Positions 54,601-64,000 of a stretch of 64,000 nt of DNA are shown here, in pieces; within the stretch, counting starts at the first letter, position 1, and the number at the start of each line of letters is the position of its first letter. Both the position numbers and the translations under genes were made by a program. Source of the DNA: Dimorphilus gyrociliatus (taxonomy: Eukaryota; Annelida; Polychaeta; Dinophilidae); the NCBI GenBank assembly GCA_904063045.1, contig CAJFCJ010000004.1, forward strand, positions 556,195 to 620,194, in the 5' to 3' direction. Under the pieces are notes generated by a model that made no database searches, was not told the origin of the DNA, and saw only the letters and a program-made list of their open reading frames with translations.

Positions 54601-54768
54601 GGAATCGAAAGAAACTTGCTTGTGAAGAATAGAGACCGATTCACCCAAAATCTAAGTGTCTTTAGAAGAGACGTAACGGAAGTTTTAAGAGGAGGAGCAA
54701 ATAGACCTGCTGTTAGGGAGAATGAAGCTAACGGCGCACCCGGTGAAGCTTTAGATATGATGTCGTAA
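49991..54768 (+). CDS. XPO7: Exportin-7 (RanBP16, importin-beta family)
   Basis: Nuclear transport receptor that binds RanGTP and carries folded cargo across the nuclear pore. Five exons, all phase 0: 49991-50005, 50692-51279, 51994-53028, 53109-53828 and 53890-54768, giving 1,078 residues (human 1,087). The first exon codes only for MADSQ and its start lies in AAAATGGCGGAC. The importin-beta N-terminal region follows (EELSRQMYETTDPATRASAE). Family-specific blocks include SSFRDHHLYD, LNFDFIGTGSEE with SDDLATVQVPTTWR, SCLVQLASCRRSLFNN and RQLAWLIYMIGAVIGGR. The last exon has GRKVLESG and YALMECLAQDHVNFI, and ends in a poorly conserved tail. The long HEAT-repeat solenoid is intact with no frame break. 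Tiny first exons are common in this family. Confidence 0.97.
51617..51645. repeat. (TA)n microsatellite in exportin-7 intron 2
   Basis: About thirteen TA units inside the 714-bp intron 2 of exportin-7. Confidence 0.9.
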
Positions 54769-55538
54769 ACTGAGTAAATTTTTGACGCCATTCTTTTTCT
54801 TATCTTGTTATATTACCTGATCAGAATACATTTTTTTGCATGACAAAGAGAAACTATACTGAAAAGAAATGTATTTAAAAAAGAAAACTGAACAAAACAA
54901 ACGCCTTTATAACTTATATATGAAGATTTAATTATATTAAATATATATTAAATCTTTTATTTGTTAAAATACTCGATTATTCAAATTCTAGAATAAATAA
55001 CTCTGACAAATTTTCGTTAAAAGAACCGAATTAGAATAACCATGTAACATCTGGCAGTATTGAATCGCAATATCCTCTCTTTCCATCCACGCCTTTTCTC
55101 TAATATGCTGGACTCTATAGTCGAAGCTAATCCGACTTTTATTAGTTTCGTAATGTAATAAACTGTGATTCTAGCACGTATGGAAAAATCTTGTAAAAAC
55201 AATATTCGATCGGTTCATCTCTAAGAGCATGAGAAAAATAATAGGAAACTAGATGAAATGATTCCAGTTTTCTTGTTCTTTGGGAAAACACTTTTATTCT
55301 CAATAAAGGGTAGCTTATAATAATTAATATGTATAAAGCTCTCGTTCTCATTAAAAAGATAGTTAGTAAAAATCTAGGTTAAAATATAAAGATCTAGGGT
55401 TTCTTTTACATTTCTTCGAATTTTAAAAAGCAAAGAAATAAGTTCTGTTTTTTGGATAGTTGACTAAAATGAATAAACAAACAAAGAAAGCAGACTACTC
55501 TTACAAGCTTTTTACTTCTTTTACTTTTCTTGTTTGTT
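54769..55538. other. Convergent intergenic region, exportin-7 and orphan gene
   Basis: 770 AT-rich bases between facing stop codons. Expected to hold two 3' UTRs. No coding frame with conserved features is seen. Confidence 0.5.
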
Positions 55539-56342
55539 TTATTTTGAAGCGCTAACGCGTAACCATTCTCGATGATAAGAGTGAAGAGTTATCTCCATCG
55601 GTATTTTTGAATCTCCTAAAATACATATTTTACAGTCGGCTAAAACCTTTTTCTTTTGTTCTGTTGCTCTTGAAGCAAAATCTGCACAAAAAGCAAAATG
55701 CATCTCCTTCTCTATTGCTAAATCGTTTCCCTTTTCCAGTACCAACTTTATCTCATTATTTCCTGTTGGTCCGCAACTGTTAACTTTAAATTGCATTTTC
55801 AAGTAGTAACTGGAGTAATTAACAATTGATAAATTATCAGAATAGATCTCTTAATTATTGTTAAGATATTTGTTTGGTCAAATAATTTGTTAAAATAATA
55901 AATTTGAATATCAACTTACATTTTAAGCTTTTCGCTTAGTGTTCTAACTTGATTTGTTACGACAGCACAATCTTCTTCTCTGCCAAATTGCCATTTTTTC
56001 CCCATTTCATCAATGATAATTATTCTACACGTTCTGTAGATTTCACGATATTCCGGCGAAAGTTTCGCATAAAAGTACTTCAAAAATCTACCATGAGCTA
56101 GAAAGCTTAGATTCATATTTGGTCTAGTTGGAGGCTTACTCTTAACGACCATTTTAAAGATATTATCTTCAATAGCTTCGGATGAGTCAACCAAAAAGTT
56201 CAATGCACTTTCATAAAACCTGGATATTAATTAGGACATTGAACATATCCAAGTAAATTTTAATTAATTCAAAAATAGCTTACACTTTTATATCTCTCGC
56301 AATAGACTTAGAAAGTTCGGATACTTGAGGGGCAAGAGCCAT
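55539..56342 (-). CDS. Unrecognised 209-residue protein
   Basis: I do not recognise this protein. Three exons join in phase, 56342-56284, 56219-55920 and 55809-55539, with GT-AG introns of 64 and 110 bp. The product is a mixed alpha/beta-looking soluble protein with no signal peptide and no membrane segment. The N-terminal part is helical (PQVSELSKSIARDIK, NFLVDSSEAIEDNIFKMV). The middle has aromatic-rich AHGRFLKYFYAKLSPEYREIYR and a possible strand CRIIIIDEMGKKWQFG. The C-terminal part looks strand-rich (KIYYLKMQFKVNSCG, NEIKLVLEKG, ITLHSYHREWLRV). The even codon-like composition across three spliced exons argues it is real. An ETS-type ACTTCCGG site lies 330 bp upstream (56675-56682). Confidence 0.7.
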
Positions 56343-58248
56343 GCTTTTTTTTCGAATTGAAATGTCACTACGAATGACTTCCTAAAAATTTGGTCACTTA
56401 TCATTAGTACTCAGTTTTTTTTACCCGTTGTCCATAATTAAGGGTGGTGCTATTTTACCAATTTTTTAATAAAAAAATATGAAATATAAACTAAAAATAA
56501 CATATATTTTAATTAAGTCAAGTCTTTATTATGTTATTCTAAAATTCAAAAAATAAGGTAGTTTAAGAAAATTTAACTATAACTTTTCATTAAATTAAAA
56601 AAGTTTAATCAGTAAAAAATTTTCTTTTTCATTTTTAATTATATTCTTTAAACTTGTTAAAGATATAGGTCTTTACTTCCGGTGTTTTTATAATTCTTAA
56701 CAGATTAAACGCCATCTGTAGGTTGATTGAACAAACTAATTACCCACATGGGTTGGTTAAACTATCAAAGTTGAAGTATTTTTGAAGTTTTTACCAATTA
56801 ATTTTTAATGATTCATTATAAATTATTCATAGTCCTATTCAATTTTTGGGAAAAGAGCGTTGAATACATGAGAAATTAACGTGAAAAAGGTATTTTAGTT
56901 GAATTTCGACTCACTCTGATACCCTATTATTTGACTGTTATGAATATAATAATAGTTTAATTACTTTTAATTGGTGTATTTCAATAAAGTGTAATATTAC
57001 AAATATTCTGTTGAATTCATCTATTTGCTACTTACATAAAGCATAAAACTAGCTGAGAAAAAGAAATTGAACATTAACAAATAGTCATTATAAAGTTTAT
57101 CATTCGAGGCTCTTTTTTGTGTTTTTCTTATTAATAAAATCTAAAAATTCCTTAATCTTTTTACTTTGATGTTTTTCTGACACTTTCTTATTGAAGTAAT
57201 AATCTTTTTATCCTAAAAACATTATATGTTCAAACGTTAAAAATTGAAATTAGATATTCAACTGTAATTCAGCGACATCTATCGATAGATCTTTCAATAA
57301 ACACAAAAGTTCAAAGGGTCGGAGGGATTGAATGAAGAACGACGCGGAGCGCGTGGCAGCATATGGCGAAAAGGAGGCGTAGTACAATATAGACGTCTAT
57401 TTGAAGGAAAACTGCGCCGAATTGTCGCAGCGGGTGACTTATAGATGCCGTCATTCGAGTAGGGGAGGTGTGGAACTTTGTCCAGGTTGATCGCCATCTG
57501 TTTACCCTATTTCTTCATTGAATGAATTAAATGCTAATTGACTCACACTTAACATTTTCCTTAATGATTAGTAGAGAAAGAAAAAAGAAGAAAATTCAAA
57601 CGAAACTGTACACCTGACCGTGTCTCATCAATAACTCACGTCCAATCATGACTCCTTTCTTATCTTTTTCCCTTTTCTTCCCATAGAGTCTTAATAACAT
57701 TCCTTTTAAAGTACAGTATATGCCAAACTTTGATAATAGTAGTTGAAATTAGAGATACGTAGCTTTCCTTTCATCCTTATCTTTATTTATTTATTCATTT
57801 TCTTTCTCTTTTTCTCTTCCTATCTTGCTCTCTCTCTCTCGCTTTATCTATCTATCGTATTATTTCTCTTCTTATTCCCTTTCTCATTAAGAAAAAAGGA
57901 AGAAAAAAAAAGAAGACTAAAATGAATGGGACAAAAGAAAAGAGGAGTGAAGGGTGCTGTATGTAAAATGTTGAGCAATTGAAGGAAAGTTGTTAAAAAA
58001 GGCGACTTTTTTTGGCGTCAATTAAGACTGTCGAATAAGTTGTATATAGGACAAATTATACGTTCCTTTCATTAGGTTATAATTGCAATTGAAAAGTTGT
58101 TGAGTGTGTTTTTTGTTAGGTAGGTTTAATTTCGTATGGTTTGACAGATATATAAAAACAGAGTTCCGTTTGATAAATTGGGCGCTGATTACAGGGTGTT
58201 TTTTTTTGAAGAGTCTATCTTTAGAGAATGTCCTTTTTTCTTCATTTC

Positions 58249-58261
58249 TGTCTATCTCTCT

Positions 58262-58351
<90 letters not shown>
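58249..58351. repeat. Long (CT)n microsatellite
   Basis: About 100 bases of CT units, interrupted by two TATCT units. The open frames seen through it are only Ser-Leu repeats and are not genes. Confidence 0.97.
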
Positions 58352-58354
<3 letters not shown>

Positions 58355-59969
58355 ATTTATCTATTTACCAACCCCTAATTCTTTCTAAACATTGTTTTTT
58401 TTTCTATCCTACGTCCCCTCTCTACTTTGAAGAGATTAAAGGAATTACTGAGAAAAAGATTTAACTAAATCACCCGTGGAGGTAATTTTGTCTACTTTAC
58501 TTGTCCTTTATACTCAAATTGGCTAAATCGGCTTGAATTTAGTTCAAAATTAAAAAAAAAACCCCTTTAGCTTAAGATAAGTAGAAAAGGAAGGAGAATA
58601 GAAGGAAGTGTACAGTTTTTCAAAACTTACTTTACCGTTATAATTCTTTGAAAATCTCCACTACTTTTTGTTTGACAAATAGGGATAGGAACCAAACACT
58701 AGTGATGAAGGAGTAAAAGAGACAAAATGTCTATTGTTTAAAGTAATTGAATTAATATCATTACTAGCATTTTTATGATTATTCATCGTATACTTAAACG
58801 GATAGAGAGAACAAAAAGAACTTTGTACATTTTTTTGAAGCTTTATCCACCATTGTAACAGAGTATAATAAGGTTATTACTTACGATTGATTGACCCTCA
58901 ATTACATTCTTTGTTTGAATTCTTCACGAAAAAAAAATGGTTAAAAAACAATTGATAAATAAGCTTATTTAACTTGTAATTGATAATGATAATAACAGTT
59001 ATTTTATTACATTATTCTCACTTTCTTTGACAAACTTTTTCGATTATTAGGCCTACGTTTGTTATGTAAACACATTGTGTATGTTTAACAAAGTATACAC
59101 GTACATATAGTATATATATATATATATATATGTATATTTTGGCAGACATTCGATAATCGTTAAAAAACGTTAGGAAACAACTTTTTTTTTGTTCAAGGAT
59201 TTTATTTTGCAATTCATCAAAATAGAAAATACTTAATTTGCATATTTAAAGGGATTTAGGAGAAGAAATGAAACATTAAAAGATTATATTATCGCTATTA
59301 TGCAAAACAAAGGGGGGGGGAGAAAGTTTAGTATTAAACTAGTATATATATGTATATATATATTTTCTTTTTGCACAAAGTACGAAAGATTCTTGTTTAA
59401 TTAGCTTATAATTACTGTTTTTGTATTATTGAGAAAAGGTTATAATAACATTGAAAAAATAGTTTAAATATTAGTCTTAAGATTTTTCCAAGTATATCAT
59501 TTGACACTTTTATATGAAAGATATCATTCTTTCTCCTTTCTTCTCTCTTTAGTTTTTTCCCCCTATTTATAGATTAGAGTTCTTTTGTACATATCCATTT
59601 CCCTTTTCTTTTATTCTTGATTAGTCAATAGTCTAACTGTTACTTATTCATTCGTCATTAATTTCTTTTATTATGTTGTTTACGTTGCTAATTAGAAGAA
59701 AGAAAATGTCATGCCGAGCTAATAAAAGCAAATGCTTAAAGCTTATACATCCTCTTAGTTAAAATTTCTATTATCAATTAAGTGACGTGTGGACAATAAG
59801 GAGACTGCATGATATTTCATAGGATAAAATTAAGATAACAATAAGAAACTAATTAGGAAACTTTCTAATCTATTTGGCCTATATATTTAACTTGAATTTT
59901 ATTTGAGTGGCATTCCGCCCCTTTTCCCACCCCCTCCTAAGGATAATGCCTAGGCTTTCTATATTGCGC

Positions 59970-59979
59970 TTTCTTTCTT

Positions 59980-60010
<31 letters not shown>
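59970..60010. repeat. (TC)n microsatellite
   Basis: TTTC units pass into TC units with one G interruption at 60001. Confidence 0.9.
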
Positions 60011-61070
60011 TACTTACTTTATATAAACAGTAAACAAAATAATTTACCTTTTTTTAAGAGCAAAGAGAGAGAGAGAAAAAGAAAAACGATTTTATCGTCT
60101 TTCGGTTTTATTTGCTTGAGTCTTTTTTTATTTTAAGCAATAAACTCCTCTTATTGTTGTACAAAAAAACAATTTGAAAAAAAATACCCTTTGTTTATAT
60201 CATAACATCAAAAGAAAATTGGAGAGGATTAGGAAGACGAATAAGATAAAGACATGCGAAAATTTCACTATGATCTATTAGATAAATATGAATTGATATT
60301 CTAGATTCGTTGGATATTTTTTACTCTTAATCCTTTAATTAATATTCCTTATTAATTAAACATTGTTACTTAATACTTTTTTTTCAAAGTTCTTTTTATG
60401 TTCGCCCATCATTTGGTACCGCCCTCCCTAACTATACATTGTGTAAAAGTTTTATGTGCTTTGGCTCTTGATAAACACTTCAGATGCTAATTAAGGTCAA
60501 TGTCGTAATCCGAAAAAAGGTCAAAACACAATGAATAATCTCTTTGAGGATTTTAAATTTTCGTTGCATTATTTCTCATTCAACAATGCAAGTTAAGTTT
60601 CCGACGATAATGGATATATTATATTGATGAAGAAAGGTGTAGAATTGCTAAGCAGGAGAGGGTTGTGTAGAGAACATCGATGTGTGTGAGCGAGTATTCA
60701 AGGGGTGGGGGGGATAGATAGAAAAAAGTAGACGGGGAGATTGTGGGAGGGATTTTGAATGGTTGACGAGGGTGAGGAGAGGAATGAGGCGTACAACCGC
60801 CCACTTTTTTTCTTTCGATTTTCGATTTATCGACTTTAGTTTGTAAAAAAACTCGGACGGCAGTATGAAAAAAGCTGACAAAATCCATCAATCTTTCTAA
60901 ACAATGTCTCCTTTGTCGCATAACTACAAAAGAAAATAGAGCCGTTATACCGTTTTATAATCTTTCGAATGCGAATTTTATTCCCCGCAGAATAGTCCTA
61001 TAAAACTCCCCTGGGGTTAAGAAACACTATAGGCCTCCGGAATGCTGAATGAAGGCTGAATTAGCTTCGT

Positions 61071-61086
61071 TCAAGGTCAAAGGTCA
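61071..61086 (+). promoter_or_regulatory. Candidate nuclear-receptor element (DR1 / extended half site)
   Basis: The sequence TCAAGGTCAAAGGTCA contains two perfect AGGTCA half sites in direct repeat with one spacer base (DR1), the preferred site of RXR, HNF4 and COUP-TF dimers. The left half is also a full TCAAGGTCA extended half site of the ERR/NR5 type. Function is inferred from the motif only. Confidence 0.4.
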
Positions 61087-62077
61087 GGTTACATTAAATC
61101 GTGTATGTTGAATGAATAGTTGTTGGCGCTAATGTTCGGTCGTGACTCTATAGAAACGTGCATGAGAAACGGAAGAAGAGAAAGATTGGTAATATGCATA
61201 GAAATAGCAGCGGTTTGTTTAAAGCTTATGCTTGTTGTATAAATATACCCTCAATTACATATTTTGGGTTAACTGTCTAGAATAAGGTAATGCTTTTTTC
61301 ACAAATCTAAATAAACTGTTGGCCTTTAAACTAGCCTTATCGTTTATATTTCCTCTCTTAGCAATCCATCATTTTAAACTATAAAAATCTACAGGTTATC
61401 TGACTATTGTTCTATCATACGATTCATTTAGATCTTTAACATTTCAATTTTGTTTATTCTTAAATATTAGTAATATTTAATGACATATTTAAAGAAAAAA
61501 CAATGTAAAAACGTATTCACATAAGTTACATATGTATATATTAGGTTTTTGTTTTTATCTATTTGTTTTCTTCTCTTTCCAATTGACCTCTCTCGTGAGG
61601 CGGACTAACAAATCAGTCATTTACGCGGGAGGGACTATATATTTAAAACTCCCGCAGCAGCTATTCACTTATGTAATATAACGTAAATGTTAGTCAAATT
61701 ACGCCCTTAATAGACTTATAATTAAACCCCGCTGCTATTTTTCATTCTCATAAAAAAAGTTTGCATTTTATTCGACGTCTACCTTTTTATCGATGAGATT
61801 ATCTTGATAAGGAGGGGGGTTTTTTTTGATGCTTCAGGATGAAGAAATGTGGCTTTTACACACACATACACTCTCTCCCTCTTTCTTACCGACTCCCTAC
61901 TAGTTTATTTCTTTTTGATAACATCACATTTGATAAAAAGGTAAATAGAAAGACGCCGAAAGAAATTTGTAAAAATGTCCATAACACAGATTGTAAAAAA
62001 AATAATAATGTAACAAAACAACGAGGAAGGGAGGAATCGATTGGTTCCAGTTCTATCTCTCTTCCTCGATACGATTA

Positions 62078-62807
62078 TCATACTACGCTACACGCTTGTG
62101 AATCGAGAAGCGTACTGTCTGTAATAGTATATTCTCCGGAAGTAGCTGACGACACGTCACTTGAATCATATTCAGATTTAGATACTGCTCTTGGACTATA
62201 ACGATTCGATCCTTCTATTGATAAATTCATATCTGTTATTGATCCGCGTCCACTGTCGGATTGTTTGTCTGAGTGCTGTTTATAAGTTTGTAGAAGCTGT
62301 TGTACTCTCTCTTGGCCATCAGGAATTTTGTTTGATGGAGGCTGTTAGGAAAAAATAAAGAAAAATGCTCATGAATATTTAAATTTATTTAAGTATTATT
62401 TATCCTTTAATTGGTTAGAATAATTCTAGAATGTCTCCTAATCGGTTTTAACCTGCTAAAAGGTTATTACGTCTACTTCCTAAATAAAGGAAAATAGAAA
62501 GGTGACGACGGACCAGAAGGGCGAAAGAGCGTCCATCCTATTACATAATAGCCTGGCATATTTATACTCGCGCGTCGTTTGCAGACGCCCTCTATTTACA
62601 TTACGAGCGTAAGAGTGTTGTGCTTGATATAGAATATTATTTGTATAAGCAGATACGGTTCACTATTAATTTGTCCTCACTAAAAATAATATTTTGTTTC
62701 AAGACTATATAAGTAAAAGAACTATTTTGAAATACTGCACTTCCTAGCTCGTGTGATATTACCATATAGAAACTTAATCTATTCCAGCCACTCAATTTAT
62801 TTCTTTA

Positions 62808-62842
<35 letters not shown>

Positions 62843-64000
62843 GCTCAGTTCCCTTTATACTCTTAAACAGAGGATATATTCTCATTGTATTATGAAATGT
62901 ATTGTATATCGAAACCTCCCACTTTTTTTTCTTTCTAGATTAAACGATAAACTGTCGCCCGTACAATTAATAATTCAAACCTCATTCAAGCTTGAATAAG
63001 ATTTTTTTTAACTTTTATTCTAGTCGTCCTACCCTCCTCATAGATCTACTTTTTCTCTCTATTAATCTATTTCCTTCTAGCTGCTCTTCTTCTCTCTATT
63101 CCCTTTCTTTGCCGAATAGGGGATGGTAATATTATTTGTCTGTTAATAAACTACTTTATTGCTTTAATATGCCGTTTTTAGCTGCTAAAGAATAAAGGAT
63201 ACAAAACACGCCATTTACGCATTAAAATCGCTTAAAATAACAGCGTGTCAACGCTCGAATTCATCCTCTCTTTACGCCTCTTCCTATTCTTTTAAAGGAC
63301 AACTGGCGAGAGGATATCTTGGTTTCTTTTTTACGGGGGTTGATTACTTTCACTCTTTATAAAATACCCGCATATTTTAGGAATAAAATTATCAATCTAA
63401 AAATATTTACATGCGGGAGAACTTTTTTTCTTCTCTTTTTTATAAGAAAGGAAGAGACAGACGTTGAACGATAGAGGTCAAATATGGTTGAAAAAGAAAA
63501 AAATTTACGATATTAATCTTACCTGAGGATATTCTATTGATTTTTCTTCGTCTTCCTTCTTTAATTTATTTATCTTTCGCTTTCTTCTCAACTGTACTAA
63601 AATCGCTGCAATAAGTGCTATGGCTACAAACAATGTGCCACATATAATTGCGATTATTGCATAAAGTTTGCCGTCATTAGACGCCTTCGCAGTTTCCGGA
63701 GACACAGTAATGGCAACGCTACAAAAAGCCTCGTAATTTCCATCTTGAACCTTGACCCTTAGCGTTGTGATGTAATCGACGTAGCCTCCTAAATCCTCTT
63801 TTACTACAATCCTTCCGGATGTCTCGTCCAGGCTGTAAATATCCGCTCCGCTTACGGATTCGATTGTATAAATAAGGCGGCTACCATCTAAATCGGACGC
63901 TTTTATTGCCCCGACAGATTCGCCAATTTTCGCATTAGAAGCCACTGTTATATTAGCGTCGTAGACTAGAGGAGGATTATCGTTGACGTCCAATACTTTG
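62078..64000 (-). CDS. Cadherin-superfamily protein, 3' end (partial at the window edge)
   Basis: Cell-surface calcium-dependent adhesion protein; only the last two exons are inside the window. Exon 64000-63523 codes for VLDVNDNPPLVYDANITV, the calcium-binding linker, then the last extracellular cadherin repeat (ASDLDGSRLIYTIE, YSLDETSGRIVV, LRVKVQDGN). A membrane segment follows (AIIAIICGTLFVAIALIAAIL) with a stop-transfer sequence RRKRK. After a 1.18-kb intron in phase 0, exon 62341-62078 gives a Ser-rich cytoplasmic tail of 87 residues ending ACSVV, a class I PDZ-binding form (S-x-V). There is no catenin-binding region, so a protocadherin-like member fits better than a classical cadherin. 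The gene continues to the right of the window. Confidence 0.9.
62811..62841. repeat. (TC)n microsatellite in the last cadherin intron
   Basis: About fifteen TC units between the last two cadherin exons. Confidence 0.95.

Larger units (their letters stand above)
56343..62077. other. Gene-poor interval with microsatellites and possible regulatory elements
   Basis: 5.7 kb without a supported gene, between the orphan gene (-) and the 3' end of the cadherin gene (-). The left end must hold the orphan promoter and the right end the cadherin 3' UTR. A GC-richer patch at about 57290-57500 is open on the - strand for 67 codons but lacks splice partners. CT microsatellites lie at 58249-58351 and 59970-60010 and a TA run at 59107-59132. 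A purine-rich G-run block is at 60640-60790. A perfect direct repeat of AGGTCA with one-base spacing is at 61074-61086. Confidence 0.55.

Noticed and set aside
58104-58464. Ser-Leu repeat frames on the + strand
   Set aside because: They are read-through of the CT microsatellite at 58249-58351 and have no other coding signal.
60619-60921. A 100-codon - strand frame, Pro/Ser/Thr-rich
   Set aside because: It comes from the purine-rich G-run block; composition is skewed and there is no splice partner or domain.
61839-62201. A 120-codon + strand frame near the cadherin 3' end
   Set aside because: Its right half is antisense to the last cadherin exon, and its left half is AT-rich with no domain or splice signal.

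Overview
This is nuclear DNA from an invertebrate animal. It is AT-rich (by eye about 70%). Genes are interrupted by many short introns, mostly 50-150 bp with a few near 1 kb, that obey GT-AG apart from two clear GC-AG introns. Microsatellites are frequent. A Src-family tyrosine kinase, an IkB-like ankyrin protein, a classical cadherin tail and Maelstrom together mark it as metazoan. I cannot name the phylum. Most coding sequence lies in exons shorter than 400 bp, so I rebuilt each gene by joining exons at splice sites that keep the frame. Nearly every model closes in phase from ATG to stop.

Layout. 1-3315 is gene-poor. AK6 (+) is at 3316-4540. A 4-kb gene-poor stretch follows. Then come an AF10/AF17-type PHD protein (-, 8630-13202), an IkB-like gene (+, 14131-14940), INO80C (-, 15259-16369), GON4L (-, 17275-23341), adenylosuccinate lyase (+, 23968-25891), a short CTC1-like multi-OB-fold protein (-, 26037-28301), methionyl-tRNA synthetase (-, 28548-31621), TMEM41B (+, 31905-33610), SUPV3L1 helicase (+, 34267-36746), a small unrecognised membrane protein (+, 37609-38535), glucokinase regulatory protein (-, 38792-41464), a Src-family kinase (+, 41941-45917), Maelstrom (-, 46619-48344), exportin-7 (+, 49991-54768) and an unrecognised 209-residue protein (-, 55539-56342). 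A 5.7-kb gene-poor, microsatellite-rich stretch follows. The 3' end of a cadherin gene (-, 62078 to beyond 64000) closes the window.

The genes are housekeeping and regulatory and do not form one pathway. Themes include chromatin (AF10, INO80C, GON4L), nucleotide metabolism (AK6, ADSL), translation (MetRS), RNA turnover in mitochondria (SUPV3L1), nuclear export (XPO7), telomere maintenance (CTC1-like), germline silencing (Maelstrom) and signalling or adhesion (Src, IkB-like, cadherin). From 8.6 kb on, most neighbours are head-to-head or tail-to-tail, so several 5' regions are short shared promoters (for example 283 bp between MetRS and TMEM41B). No mobile element, tRNA, rRNA or CRISPR array was recognised. 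The most unusual items are the half-length CTC1-like gene, the IkB without an N-terminal degron, the GCKR without the mammalian glucokinase-contact loop, two orphan proteins, two GC-AG introns and a stable UUCG hairpin beside a splice-donor-like site.
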